Assembly (NCBI RefSeq): GCF_003337555.1
Contig: NZ_QPJK01000001.1
Location: forward strand, 186,001 to 250,000
Length of the DNA stretch: 64,000 nt
Reading direction: 5' to 3'
Origin: Pseudorhodoferax soli
GTDB taxonomy: Bacteria > Pseudomonadota > Gammaproteobacteria > Burkholderiales > Burkholderiaceae_C
This document shows positions 16,445 to 26,703 of this stretch, one piece after another. The notes under the pieces were generated by a model. It searched no databases. It saw only the letters and a program-made list of their open reading frames with translations, and had not been told where the DNA came from. The translations under genes and the position numbers were made by a program. Each line of letters opens with the position of its first letter. Within the stretch, counting starts at the first letter, position 1.

Positions 16445-18367
16445 ATGTCGATCTTTGCCCGTTACCAGGACCGATTCGAAGCCGCACAGGAAGAGGAAAT
16501 GTCGGTCCAGGAATACCTGGAACTGTGCAAGCGCGATCCGACCGCCTATGCCAGCGTTGCCGAGCGCATGCTGCTGGCGATCGGCGAATCGGAACTGGTG
16601 GACACGCGTACCGATCCACGCCTGTCGCGCATCTTCGCCAACAAGATGATCCGCGTGTACCCCGCCTTCCGCGACCTGTACGGCATGGAAGAGGTGATCG
16701 AGAGCATCGTGGCCTACTTCCGCCACGCGGCGCAGGGGCTGGAGGAGAAGAAGCAGGTGCTCTACCTGCTGGGGCCGGTGGGCGGCGGCAAGTCCTCGCT
16801 GGCCGAGCGGCTCAAGTACCTGATCGAGAAGGTGCCGTTCTACGCGATCAAGGGCTCGCCCGTGCACGAGTCGCCGCTGGGCCTGTTCGATGCGAACGAG
16901 GACGCCGGCATCCTCGAAGGCGATTACGGCATCCCGCGCCGCTACCTGTCCACCATCATGAGCCCCTGGGCCGTCAAGCGGCTGCAGGAGTTCGGTGGCG
17001 ACATCACCAAGTTCCGCGTGGTCAAGATCCGGCCCTCGGTGCTCAAGCAGATCGCCGTCTCCAAGACCGAGCCCGGCGACGAGAACAACCAGGACATCTC
17101 GGCCCTGGTCGGCAAGATCGACATCCGCAAGCTCGAGACCTATTCGCAGGACGACCCGGACGCCTATTCCTACTCGGGCGGCCTGTGCCTGTCCAACCGC
17201 GGCGTGCTCGAGTTCGTGGAAATGTTCAAGGCGCCGATCAAGGTGCTGCACCCGCTGCTGACCGCCACGCAGGAAGGCAACTACAAGGGCACGGAGGGCT
17301 TCGGCGCCATCCCCTTCGACGGCCTGATCCTGGCCCACTCGAACGAGGCGGAGTGGCAGGCCTTTCGCAACAACCGCAACAACGAGGCCTTCCTCGACCG
17401 GATCTACATCGTCAAGGTGCCCTACTGCCTGCGCGTGGCCGACGAGATCAAGATCTACGAGAAGCTGGTCGTCAATTCCTCGCTGGCGCAGGCGCCCTGC
17501 GCACCCGACACGCTGCGCATGCTGTCGCAGTTCTCGGTGCTCTCGCGCCTGAAGGAGCCCGAGAACTCGAGCATCTTCTCCAAGATGCGCGTGTACGACG
17601 GCGAGAACCTCAAGGACACCGACCCGCGCGCCAAGAGCTTCCAGGAGTACCGCGACTTCGCCGGAGTGGACGAAGGCATGACGGGCCTGTCGACACGCTT
17701 CGCGTTCAAGATCCTGTCGCGGGTGTTCAACTTCGACCACCGCGAGGTGGCGGCCAACCCGGTGCACCTCATGTACGTGCTGGAGCAGCAGATCGAGCAG
17801 GAGCAGTTCCCGCCCGAGGTCGGCGAGAAGTACCTGCGCTACATCAAGGAATTCCTGTCGCCGCGCTATGCCGAGTTCATCGGCAAGGAGATCCAGACCT
17901 CCTACCTCGAGAGCTACTCCGAGTACGGCCAGAACATCTTCGACCGCTACGTGGTGTACGCCGACTTCTGGATCCAGGACCAGGAGTACCGCGACCCGAA
18001 CACCGGCGAGATCCTGGACCGCGGCGCGCTCAACGACGAGCTCGAGAAGATCGAGAAGCCCGCCGGCATCTCCAACCCCAAGGACTTCCGCAACGAGGTG
18101 GTGAACTTCGTGCTGCGCGCGCGGGCCCGCCAGGACGGCAAGAACCCGGCCTGGACCTCCTACGAAAAGCTGCGCGCGGTGATCGAGAAGAAGATGTTCT
18201 CCAACACCGAGGAGCTGCTGCCCGTGATCTCGTTCAACGCCAAGGCCAGCGGCGAGGAGCAGAAGAAGCATGCGGACTTCGTGAACCGCATGATCACCAA
18301 GGGCTACACCGAAAAGCAGGTTCGCCTGCTCTGCGAGTGGTATCTGCGCGTACGCAAGTCCTCGTGA
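16445..18367 (+). CDS. prkA: PrkA-family serine protein kinase (YeaG-like)
   Basis: A 640-residue protein matching PrkA/YeaG. An AAA+-like N-terminal ATPase domain (Walker A LLGPVGGGKSSLAERL, about residues 108-124) is followed by the PrkA C-terminal kinase domain. The family is involved in starvation and nitrogen-stress adaptation in enterobacteria and in sporulation in Bacillus; both kinase and protease-like activities have been reported. The start has a strong ribosome binding site. It is followed after 12 bases by yeaH and then ycgB, the conserved three-gene arrangement seen across proteobacteria. Confidence 0.95.
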   Translation: MSIFARYQDRFEAAQEEEMSVQEYLELCKRDPTAYASVAERMLLAIGESELVDTRTDPRLSRIFANKMIRVYPAFRDLYGMEEVIESIVAYFRHAAQGLEEKKQVLYLLGPVGGGKSSLAERLKYLIEKVPFYAIKGSPVHESPLGLFDANEDAGILEGDYGIPRRYLSTIMSPWAVKRLQEFGGDITKFRVVKIRPSVLKQIAVSKTEPGDENNQDISALVGKIDIRKLETYSQDDPDAYSYSGGLCLSNRGVLEFVEMFKAPIKVLHPLLTATQEGNYKGTEGFGAIPFDGLILAHSNEAEWQAFRNNRNNEAFLDRIYIVKVPYCLRVADEIKIYEKLVVNSSLAQAPCAPDTLRMLSQFSVLSRLKEPENSSIFSKMRVYDGENLKDTDPRAKSFQEYRDFAGVDEGMTGLSTRFAFKILSRVFNFDHREVAANPVHLMYVLEQQIEQEQFPPEVGEKYLRYIKEFLSPRYAEFIGKEIQTSYLESYSEYGQNIFDRYVVYADFWIQDQEYRDPNTGEILDRGALNDELEKIEKPAGISNPKDFRNEVVNFVLRARARQDGKNPAWTSYEKLRAVIEKKMFSNTEELLPVISFNAKASGEEQKKHADFVNRMITKGYTEKQVRLLCEWYLRVRKSS

Positions 18368-18379
18368 GAAAGGCTTCCG

Positions 18380-19651
18380 ATGACCGTGCGCATCGTCGAC
18401 CGGCGTAACGACAGCAAGAACAAGAGTTCGGTCAACCGCAGCCGCTTCATCCGGCGCTTCAAGGGCCAGATCCGCAAGGCCGTCTCGGACGCGATCAACA
18501 AGCGTGGCCTCAAGGACCTGGACGAAGGCGAGAAGATCGGCATCCCCGGCAAGGACATCGACGAGCCGCAGTTCGAGCACGGCCGGGGTGGCGTGTGGGA
18601 CGCGGTGCGGCCCGGCAACGACCGCTTCAACGCGGGCGACCAGGTCGACCGGCCCAAGGGCGGCGGCGCTGGTGGTGGCGGCAAGGGCCAGGCCAGCAAC
18701 GAGGGCGAAGGCCTCGACGAGTTCGTCTTCACGCTGACCAAGGACGAGTTCCTGGACATCTTCTTCGACGAGATGGCCCTGCCCAACCTCGTCAAGCAGC
18801 AGCTGGCGCAGATCGAGCAGTACAAGCGCACGCGCGCAGGCTTCGTGCAGACGGGCGTGCCGACCAACGTCAACCTCACGCGCACCATGCGCGGCGCGGC
18901 GGGCCGGCGCATCGCCATCGGCGGACCCTATGCCACGCAGATGCGCGCGTTGGAAAAGGAACTCGCCGAGCTGCGCGAGACCCTGCCCGATGACCACCCC
19001 GAGGTCGAGCGCGTGCGCAAGGAGATCACCAAGCTCCGCGCCAAGATCGAGGCGATCCCCTTCGTCGACACCTTCGACCTGCGCTTCAACAACCGCGTGA
19101 AGACGCCCAAGCCGTCCACGCAGGCCGTGATGTTCTGCCTGCTCGACGTCTCGGGCTCCATGGACGAAGGCCGCAAGAACGTGGCCAAGCGCTTCTTCAT
19201 GCTGCTGTACCTGTTCCTGAACCGGAACTACGAGCACATCGAGGTGGTGTTCATCCGCCACCACACGGTGGCCAGCGAGGTGAGCGAGGAAGACTTCTTC
19301 ACCTCGCGCGAATCCGGCGGCACGGTGGTGTCCAGCGCGCTCACCTTGATGCACGAGATCGTCACGGCGCGCTATCCCAGCAGCCTGTGGAACATCTACG
19401 GCGCGCAGGCCTCGGACGGCGACAACTGGCATGACGATTCGCCGCGCTGCCGCGAGATCCTCGGCAACCAGATCCTGGAGCTCACGCAGTACTTCGCCTA
19501 CATCGAGATCACCGATGGCCCGCCGCAGAACCTTTGGGAGGAATACCTGAAGCTGCAGGAAGCCCATGCCGGACGCTTCGCGATGCAGCGCATCGCCAAC
19601 CTGGCCGACATCTACCCCGTGTTCCGCGAACTGTTCAAGCGCCGGGCCTGA
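18380..19651 (+). CDS. yeaH: YeaH/DUF444 protein with a von Willebrand factor A-like domain
   Basis: A 423-residue DUF444 protein. The N-terminus is basic (VNRSRFIRRFKGQIRK), with a Gly-rich linker around residues 95-110 (GGGAGGGGKG) and a C-terminal VWA-like domain with the MIDAS motif DVSGSMDEG (about residue 256). It is found with PrkA in nearly all genomes that carry it and is regarded as a partner in the same stress response, but its biochemical role is unknown. It lies 12 bases after prkA and 30 before ycgB, on one transcript by spacing. Confidence 0.93.
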   Translation: MTVRIVDRRNDSKNKSSVNRSRFIRRFKGQIRKAVSDAINKRGLKDLDEGEKIGIPGKDIDEPQFEHGRGGVWDAVRPGNDRFNAGDQVDRPKGGGAGGGGKGQASNEGEGLDEFVFTLTKDEFLDIFFDEMALPNLVKQQLAQIEQYKRTRAGFVQTGVPTNVNLTRTMRGAAGRRIAIGGPYATQMRALEKELAELRETLPDDHPEVERVRKEITKLRAKIEAIPFVDTFDLRFNNRVKTPKPSTQAVMFCLLDVSGSMDEGRKNVAKRFFMLLYLFLNRNYEHIEVVFIRHHTVASEVSEEDFFTSRESGGTVVSSALTLMHEIVTARYPSSLWNIYGAQASDGDNWHDDSPRCREILGNQILELTQYFAYIEITDGPPQNLWEEYLKLQEAHAGRFAMQRIANLADIYPVFRELFKRRA

Positions 19652-19681
19652 GCCCCTGCCCGGCCGCCACAAGGGAGACCC

Positions 19682-21217
<1,536 letters not shown>

Positions 21218-21234
21218 AGCCCCGCCTTTTTCCA

Positions 21235-21268
21235 AGCCCGGCCGGTTCGCAGGAACTTCGGCCGGGCT
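21235..21268. repeat. Strong inverted repeat after ycgB (terminator-like without U-tract)
   Basis: A 10-bp perfect stem AGCCCGGCCG/CGGCCGGGCT (21235-21244 with 21259-21268) is extended inward by a 4-bp GTTC/GAAC stem across a two-base bulge. It lies 17 bases after the ycgB stop and about 45 before the next operon. There is no T-run after it on either strand. It may protect the 3' end of the prkA operon mRNA or support factor-dependent termination. Confidence 0.55.
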
Positions 21269-21313
21269 GCCTCGTCTACCCGCAGTTCTCAGCCAACAGC
21301 CAGGAGCCTCCCG

Positions 21314-21814
21314 ATGCGACGATTGAACGTGAACGGTGTGCAACGCGAGGTCGATGTCGAGGACGACACCCCTCTCCTGTGGGTCCTGCGCGAGCAGCTC
21401 GGCCTGACCGGCACCAAGTACGGCTGCGGCATCGCAGCCTGCGGCGCCTGCACCGTGCACCTGGATGGCGTGCCCACGCGCAGCTGCGTGCGGCCCGTCT
21501 CCACGGTCGAGCCGACCGAGAAGATCGTGACCATCGAGGGCTTGTCGCCCGATGGCTCCCATCCGGTGCAGAAGGCCTGGGTGGCGCTGGACGTGCCGCA
21601 GTGCGGCTTCTGCCAATGCGGCATGGTCATGGCCGCCAGCGCCTTGCTCAAGACCAAGCCCAACCCCAGCGACCAGGACATCGACGAGGCCATCACGAAC
21701 ATCTGCCGCTGCGGCACCTACAACCGGGTGCGCGCGGCGATCAAGGCCGTCGCCCAGGGCAGCACCAAGTCGGCCGGACTGTCGATCCGCCATGTGGACG
21801 GGAGCGTGACATGA
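21314..21814 (+). CDS. (2Fe-2S) small subunit of a xanthine-dehydrogenase-family molybdenum hydroxylase (IorA-like)
   Basis: A 166-residue two-cluster iron-sulfur protein. The ferredoxin-type cluster is ligated by C38, C43, C46 and C58 (CGIAACGAC then C), and the second cluster by C97, C100, C131 and C133 (CGFC and CRC). This is the layout of the small subunit of isoquinoline 1-oxidoreductase, aldehyde dehydrogenase and related enzymes. It passes electrons from the Mo centre outward. It has no signal peptide and would be exported bound to its Tat-exported partner. It overlaps the large subunit by ATGA. It opens a six-gene block with sox-like genes. Confidence 0.92.
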   Translation: MRRLNVNGVQREVDVEDDTPLLWVLREQLGLTGTKYGCGIAACGACTVHLDGVPTRSCVRPVSTVEPTEKIVTIEGLSPDGSHPVQKAWVALDVPQCGFCQCGMVMAASALLKTKPNPSDQDIDEAITNICRCGTYNRVRAAIKAVAQGSTKSAGLSIRHVDGSVT

Positions 21815-24045
21815 GCGCCGCCCGGCCGCCCGAAGGCGCTCGCACCGCAGGCGAAGCCGCAGGTATCCCAGTGAGCATGGCCCTCGCCCCCACCCGCCGC
21901 CGCTTCATCGGCGGCACCGCGGCCACCGCCGGCGCGCTGGTCGTCGGCTTCCACGTCCCGCGCAAAGGCCTGGCGCAGACGCCACTGCCGGACGAGGTCA
22001 ACGCCTGGGTCGTCGTGAAGCCCGACGACACGGTGGTAGTGCGCATCGCACGCTCGGAGATGGGCCAGGGCACGCTGACCGGCCTGGCCCAACTGGTGGC
22101 CGACGAGCTCGACTGCGACTGGGCCAAGGTCACGACGGAATACCCGACACCCGGCCAGAACCTGGCGCGCCAGCGCGCCTGGGGCAACTTCTCCACGGGC
22201 GGCAGCCGCGGCATCCGCGAGTCGCACGACTACGTGCGCAAGGGCGGCGCCACGGCACGCGTGATGCTGGTGCAGGCCGCGGCCGACGGCTGGAAGGTGC
22301 CCGCCGCCGAATGCCGCGCGGCGAAAAGCGTCATCACGCACCAGCCGACAGGGCGCACCACGACCTACGGCAAGGTGGCCGCTGCAGCCGGCAAGCTCAA
22401 GCCGCCGGCGGACGTGCCGCTGAAGGACCCCAAGGACTGGCAACTCATCGGCAAGCGGCTGGCGCGGCTGGACACGGTGGAAAAGGTCACCGGCAAGCAG
22501 GTCTACGGCATGGACCTGCAGATGCCCGGCATGCTGAACGCCGCCGTCAAGGCCTGCCCGGTGTTCGGCGGCACGCTCAAGTCGTTCGACGCGGCCGCTG
22601 TGGAGAAGCGGCGCGGCGTCAAGAAGGTCGTGCGTGTGGGCGACAACGCGGTCGCCGTCGTGGCCGACACCTGGTGGCGCGCCAAGACGGCGCTGGACGC
22701 CCTGCCCGTGGAATGGGACTTCGGCCAGCACGCGCAAGCCTCCAGCGCCGGCTTCGCCGAGGTCATGAAGGCCGGCCTCACGGCCGAGCAGGCCGTGGTG
22801 GGCAACAGCAACGGCGATGCCAAGGCGGCCCTGGCCGGTGCGGCGCGCCGCATCGAGGCCGTCTACAGCTACCCGCACCAGAACCACGCGACCATGGAGA
22901 CCATGAACGCCACGGCGCGCTGGACGCCCGAGCGCTGCGAAGTCTGGACGCCCACGCAGAACGGCGAGGCAGCGCTTGCTGCCGCAGCCGAAGCCGCCGG
23001 CTTGCCCCCGGCGCAGTGCGAGGTCTACAAGATCCACCTGGGCGGAGGCTTCGGCCGCCGCGGCGCGGTGCACGACTGGGTTCGCCAGTCGGTGGCGATC
23101 GCCAAGCAGATGCCTGGCGTTCCTGTCAAGATGATCTGGTCGCGCGAAGAGGACATGCAGCATGGCCTGTACCACCCCATCACGCAGTGCAGGATGGTCG
23201 CCGGCCTGGACGCCCAGGGAGAACTGCAGGCGCTGCACATGCGCATCTCGGGCCAGTCCATCGTGGCCGGCATCTTTCCGCAGAACATCAAGGACGGGCG
23301 CGACCCCGTGGTGTTCCAAGGCCTCAACGCGCCGGGGCCGGAAGCCTCCATCGGCTACAGCGTGCCGCACCTGCTGGTCGACCATGCCATGCGCAACCCG
23401 CATGTGCCGCCCGGCTTCTGGCGCGGCGTGAACCTGAACCAGAACGCGATCTACCTGGAGTCCTTCATCGACGAGATCGCGCACGCCACGAAGCAGGACC
23501 CCCTGGCGCTGCGCCGCAAGCTCATGGCCCAGCATCCCAAGCACCTGGCGGTGCTCAACGCCGTGGCCGAGCGCGTGGGCTGGGGCAAGCCGGCACCGGC
23601 CGGCCGCTTCCGCGGCCTGGCGCAGACCATGGGCTTCGGCAGCTACGTGGCGGCCTGTGCCGAGGTCTCGGTCAGCGACGATGGCAAGCTCAAGGTGCAC
23701 CGCATCGTCGCGGCCACCGACCCGGGCTACGCCGTCAACCCGCAGCAGATCGAGGCCCAGGTCGAGGGCTCGTTCGCCTACGGCCTGTCGGCCGCGCTGT
23801 ACGGCGAGTGCACGGTGAAGGACGGGCGCATCGAGCAGGACAACTTCGCCACCTACCCGGTTCTGAAGATGGACGAGATGCCGGCGGTGGAGACCGTCAT
23901 CGTGCCCTCGGGCGGCTTCTGGGGCGGCGTCGGCGAGCCGACCATCGCAGTGGCCGCGCCGGCCGTGCTCAACGCCATCTTCGCCGCCACGGGCAAGCGC
24001 ATCCGCACGCTGCCGCTCAAGAACCACGACCTCAAGAAGGCCTGA
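21811..24045 (+). CDS. Molybdopterin-binding large subunit of a xanthine-dehydrogenase-family hydroxylase (IorB-like), Tat-exported
   Basis: A 744-residue catalytic subunit. A twin-arginine signal (TRRRFIGG, about residues 28-35, then an Ala/Gly-rich hydrophobic stretch) indicates periplasmic location. The mature part has the two Mo-binding domains: [18 protein letters not shown], the GGGFGRRGA loop, and the C-terminal GVGEPTIA with the presumed catalytic Glu (about 709). This is the single-chain IorB-type architecture, not cytoplasmic XdhB. The family hydroxylates N-heterocycles or oxidises aldehydes; the substrate here is unknown. Related enzymes usually have their own cytochrome c subunit; here the next gene is a SoxX-like cytochrome, overlapping by one base. 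Confidence 0.92.
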   Translation: MSAARPPEGARTAGEAAGIPVSMALAPTRRRFIGGTAATAGALVVGFHVPRKGLAQTPLPDEVNAWVVVKPDDTVVVRIARSEMGQGTLTGLAQLVADELDCDWAKVTTEYPTPGQNLARQRAWGNFSTGGSRGIRESHDYVRKGGATARVMLVQAAADGWKVPAAECRAAKSVITHQPTGRTTTYGKVAAAAGKLKPPADVPLKDPKDWQLIGKRLARLDTVEKVTGKQVYGMDLQMPGMLNAAVKACPVFGGTLKSFDAAAVEKRRGVKKVVRVGDNAVAVVADTWWRAKTALDALPVEWDFGQHAQASSAGFAEVMKAGLTAEQAVVGNSNGDAKAALAGAARRIEAVYSYPHQNHATMETMNATARWTPERCEVWTPTQNGEAALAAAAEAAGLPPAQCEVYKIHLGGGFGRRGAVHDWVRQSVAIAKQMPGVPVKMIWSREEDMQHGLYHPITQCRMVAGLDAQGELQALHMRISGQSIVAGIFPQNIKDGRDPVVFQGLNAPGPEASIGYSVPHLLVDHAMRNPHVPPGFWRGVNLNQNAIYLESFIDEIAHATKQDPLALRRKLMAQHPKHLAVLNAVAERVGWGKPAPAGRFRGLAQTMGFGSYVAACAEVSVSDDGKLKVHRIVAATDPGYAVNPQQIEAQVEGSFAYGLSAALYGECTVKDGRIEQDNFATYPVLKMDEMPAVETVIVPSGGFWGGVGEPTIAVAAPAVLNAIFAATGKRIRTLPLKNHDLKKA

Positions 24046-24473
24046 TGCGCGGCCTGCTGCCGCTGCTGCTGGCCGGCGCGGCGGTCGCCCAGCCGCTGGC
24101 GCCCTATGCCGTCGAGGGCGACGCCATCGCAGCGCCGCTCGCAGGCCTGGCCGGCGATGCAGCGCGTGGCCGCGCCATCGTCGCCAACCGCCAGCTCGGC
24201 CTGTGCCTGTTGTGCCATGGCGCGCCCATCCCCGAGGGGCGCTTCCAGGGCGATCTGGCGCCGAACCTGGCCGGCGCCGGCGCGCGCTGGAGCGCCGGCC
24301 AGTTGCGGCTGCGCCTGGTGGAGCCGCAGCGCCTGGTGCCCGGCACCATCATGCCGGCCTACCACCGCACCGCGGGCCTGCAGCAGGTGGGCACGGCCTG
24401 GCGCGGCAAGCCGCTGCTGGACGCGCAGCAGATCGAGGACGTGGTGGCCTACCTGTCCAGCCTCAAGGAGTGA
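24045..24473 (+). CDS. soxX: SoxX-like mono-haem cytochrome c
   Basis: A 142-residue secreted cytochrome. A short signal peptide ([16 protein letters not shown]) is followed by one haem site CLLCH (54-58) and a probable Met ligand in GTIMPAYHR. The segment PNLAGAGARWSAGQLRLR and the end IEDVVAYLSSLKE match SoxX. In thiosulfate oxidation SoxX pairs with SoxA to attach the sulfur substrate to SoxY. The ATG at 24045 overlaps the stop of the molybdoenzyme gene (TGATG), so it is tied to that enzyme. It may be the electron acceptor of the hydroxylase, of SoxA, or of both (inference). Confidence 0.88.
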   Translation: MRGLLPLLLAGAAVAQPLAPYAVEGDAIAAPLAGLAGDAARGRAIVANRQLGLCLLCHGAPIPEGRFQGDLAPNLAGAGARWSAGQLRLRLVEPQRLVPGTIMPAYHRTAGLQQVGTAWRGKPLLDAQQIEDVVAYLSSLKE

Positions 24474-24477
24474 CGTC

Positions 24478-24927
24478 TTGACCGTCTTCGACCCCCAACG
24501 CCGCCAAGCCCTGGCACTGGGCACGGGCCTCGCAGCCAGCCTGGTCGTGCGCCCGGGCGCGGCCGCCACGGGCGACCTGGCCGCCGCCATCGCCACGTTC
24601 ACGGGCGGCCGCACGCCAGAGCCGGGCCGCGTGCGGCTGGACATCTCCACGCTCGTGGAGAACGGCAACGCGGTGCCGGTCACGCTGTCGGTGGACGACG
24701 GCGTCGCACTGCCGCAGCTGCGCAGCCTGGCGCTGTTCAACGAACGCAACCCGCAGCGCGACGTGGCGCGCTTTCGCTTCGGCCCGGCCTCGGGCCGGGC
24801 CTGGGCCGCCACGCGCATCCGGCTCGCCACCTCGCAGAAGCTCGTGGCCGTGGCCCTGCTCGAAGACGGCTCGGCCTTCTCGCACACCGTGGACGTGGTG
24901 GTCACGCTGGCCGCCTGCATCGAATAG
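24478..24927 (+). CDS. SoxY-related carrier protein with AACIE C-terminal arm
   Basis: A 149-residue SoxY homologue. The N-terminus has RRQALALG followed by a hydrophobic Ala-rich signal, consistent with Tat export of SoxYZ. True SoxY ends in GGCGG, a flexible arm whose Cys carries the sulfur intermediate; here the end is TLAACIE, with the Cys third from the C-terminus (147). From memory, NCBI protein-family names include a SoxY-related AACIE arm protein, and this fits that group. The start is TTG at 24478, supported by a perfect AAGGAG seven bases upstream; no ATG fits. It is four bases after soxX and eight before soxZ. The cargo is unknown. Confidence 0.85.
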   Translation: MTVFDPQRRQALALGTGLAASLVVRPGAAATGDLAAAIATFTGGRTPEPGRVRLDISTLVENGNAVPVTLSVDDGVALPQLRSLALFNERNPQRDVARFRFGPASGRAWAATRIRLATSQKLVAVALLEDGSAFSHTVDVVVTLAACIE

Positions 24928-24935
24928 GAACCCGC

Positions 24936-25256
24936 ATGGCCCGTACCCTCATCCACGTGCCGCCCAGCGTGCGCCGCGGCGAGCCCTTCGAGGTGCGCAC
25001 CACGATCGCCCACCCGATGGAAACCGGCTACCGGCCGGACGAGAACGGCCGCGTGCTGCCGCGCGACATCGTCACGCGCCTGCAGTGCACGCTGGACGGC
25101 GCGCTCGTCTTCAGCGCCGACCTGTACCCGGCCATCGCGGCCAACCCCTATGTGGCCTTCCAGGTGCGCGCCGAGCGCAGCGGCGAGTTGCGCATCACCT
25201 GGGAGGGCGACAAGGGCTTCTCGCAGACCGAGACCATCGCCGTGCGCGTCGAATGA
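24936..25256 (+). CDS. soxZ: SoxZ-like carrier complex subunit
   Basis: A 106-residue immunoglobulin-like protein without a signal peptide, matching SoxZ in length and motifs: VRRGEPFEVRTTIAHPMETGYR, then ANPYVAFQVRA and the end GFSQTETIAVRVE. SoxZ forms a heterodimer with SoxY and is exported with it. Here its partner is the AACIE-type SoxY homologue. Its stop overlaps the soxA start (ATGA). Confidence 0.92.
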   Translation: MARTLIHVPPSVRRGEPFEVRTTIAHPMETGYRPDENGRVLPRDIVTRLQCTLDGALVFSADLYPAIAANPYVAFQVRAERSGELRITWEGDKGFSQTETIAVRVE

Positions 25257-26002
25257 GGGCTTGGCTCGTGTTGGCGCTGGTGTGTGCGCCTGCCGGCGCG
25301 CAGCAGGCACGCTCGGGCCTGGACTTCATGGGCCCGGCGACGCAAGCCATGCAGCGCGACGACAGCCAAAATCCGGCCATGCTCTGGCTGCACGAGGGCC
25401 AGGCGCTTTGGCAGAAGGCTGAAGGCCGCGATCAGCGCAGCTGCATGTCCTGCCATGGCGATGCGAGCCAGTCCATGCGCGGCGTGGCCACGCGCTACCC
25501 GGCTTTCGACACCGCCAGCCAAGGCCCGCTCAACCTGTCGCAGCGCATCGCGCAGTGCCGCGCACAACACCAGCAGGCCGCGCCCTGGGCGCCCGAGAGC
25601 GAGCCGGCGCTGAGCCTGGAGACCTATGTGGCCCAGCAGTCGCGCGGGCTGCCCATTGCGCCGCCCGACGACCCGCGGCTGGCACCGTTCATGGCGCGCG
25701 GCCAGGCCGCCTACGCGCGCCGAATCGGCCAGCTCGACATGTCCTGCGCCCAATGCCATGACGGTGCCTGGGACCGCAAGCTGGCGGGCAACCCCATCAC
25801 CCAGGGCCAGGCCACGGGCTACCCGATCTACCGGCTCGAATGGCAGGGCATGGGCTCCCTGCAACGCCGGCTGCGCAACTGCATGACGGGCGTGCGCGCC
25901 CAGGCTCCGCCCTTCGGCTCGGCCGAGCTGGTGGAGCTGGAGCTCTACCTGGCGCAGCGCGCGCGCGGCCTGCCGCTGGAGACGCCGGCCGTGCGGCCTT
26001 GA
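25253..26002 (+). CDS. soxA: SoxA-like di-haem cytochrome c
   Basis: A 249-residue secreted protein. A signal peptide of about 16 residues is followed by haem sites CMSCH (64-68) and CAQCH (165-169). C102 in LSQRIAQCR fits the Cys ligand of the first haem, and C210 in LRNCMTGVRA matches the active-site Cys (modified to a persulfide in studied SoxA), so the sulfur-transfer centre looks intact. In the Sox pathway SoxAX oxidatively couples thiosulfate to SoxY. It ends the coupled block; neither SoxB nor SoxCD is next to it. Confidence 0.92.
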   Translation: MRAWLVLALVCAPAGAQQARSGLDFMGPATQAMQRDDSQNPAMLWLHEGQALWQKAEGRDQRSCMSCHGDASQSMRGVATRYPAFDTASQGPLNLSQRIAQCRAQHQQAAPWAPESEPALSLETYVAQQSRGLPIAPPDDPRLAPFMARGQAAYARRIGQLDMSCAQCHDGAWDRKLAGNPITQGQATGYPIYRLEWQGMGSLQRRLRNCMTGVRAQAPPFGSAELVELELYLAQRARGLPLETPAVRP

Positions 26003-26101
26003 GCTTGAAGCCTCGCGCCGCATGGTGCTTTCGACGGCCTGCCGCTGGCCGCCCAGCACAATAGCCAGCCCGCCCACGCCGTTCTGCCGGCTCCGCCTGC
26101 C

Positions 26102-26650
26102 ATGCTCCTATCCCGTCGCCACTGCCTTCTCGCCCTCGCCACCTTGCCGGCCGTCGGCCATGCGGGCTTCAACTTCTTCACAGGGGAGTACACGGCCAGC
26201 CACACGGAATTGCAGGCGCTCGTGGAGCGGCAGTTTCCGCTGGAGCAGCGCTATGCCGAGATCTTCCGCGTGCGCCTGCAAGGGCCGCGGCTGGGCCTCA
26301 ACGCGAGCGCCCAGCGCACGGCCATCACGGCAGCGCTGTCCATTGCCAGCCCCTGGCTGCGTGGCGGCCAGGTGGACGGCACGGTGGCCATGGGCAGCGC
26401 GCTGCGCTGGGACGCTGGCGCCCGCGCGCTGCGGCTGGACCGCCCCAGCGTGGAAAGCCTGGATCTGCAGGGCCTGCAAGGTGGCGACGCCGAGCGGCTG
26501 CGCCGCATCGCCACCGTGGTGGCGCAGGAACTGCTGCACGGCCACGTGCTGCGCAGCTTCACGAAGGAAGAGATGACGGTGGGACTCAAGACCTACGAGG
26601 TCGGCGCGATCACCGTGCTGGACGACGGTATCAAGATCCAGCTGGAATGA
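26102..26650 (+). CDS. DUF1439 (YceB-like) exported protein
   Basis: A 182-residue protein with an N-terminal signal peptide (SRRHCLLALATLPAVGHA) and a body resembling the DUF1439 family, of which E. coli lipoprotein YceB is a member. I see no lipobox Cys at the cleavage site, so it is probably soluble periplasmic. It follows soxA after 99 bases on the same strand; whether it belongs to the sox-like operon is unclear. Its function is unknown. Confidence 0.75.
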   Translation: MLLSRRHCLLALATLPAVGHAGFNFFTGEYTASHTELQALVERQFPLEQRYAEIFRVRLQGPRLGLNASAQRTAITAALSIASPWLRGGQVDGTVAMGSALRWDAGARALRLDRPSVESLDLQGLQGGDAERLRRIATVVAQELLHGHVLRSFTKEEMTVGLKTYEVGAITVLDDGIKIQLE

Positions 26651-26656
26651 GCGCAT

Positions 26657-26683
26657 CGAAAAGGGCCGCACTCGGCGGCCCTT
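26657..26683 (-). terminator. Probable terminator of the aceE-aceF-bph-lpdA operon
   Basis: A 9-bp perfect stem AAGGGCCGC/GCGGCCCTT (26661-26669 with 26675-26683) with a five-base loop lies 20 bases past the lpdA stop. On the minus strand it continues into CCCTTTTCG, a short T-run. On the plus strand no T-run follows, although the end of the DUF1439 gene is close and the hairpin could serve both. Confidence 0.55.
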
Positions 26684-26703
26684 GCGAAGCGGCCTGAAAG
26701 GCC

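Noticed and set aside
21314-26650. A standard thiosulfate-oxidising sox operon
   Set aside because: soxB, soxC and soxD are absent here and the SoxY arm is AACIE; only SoxX, SoxZ and SoxA look conventional.
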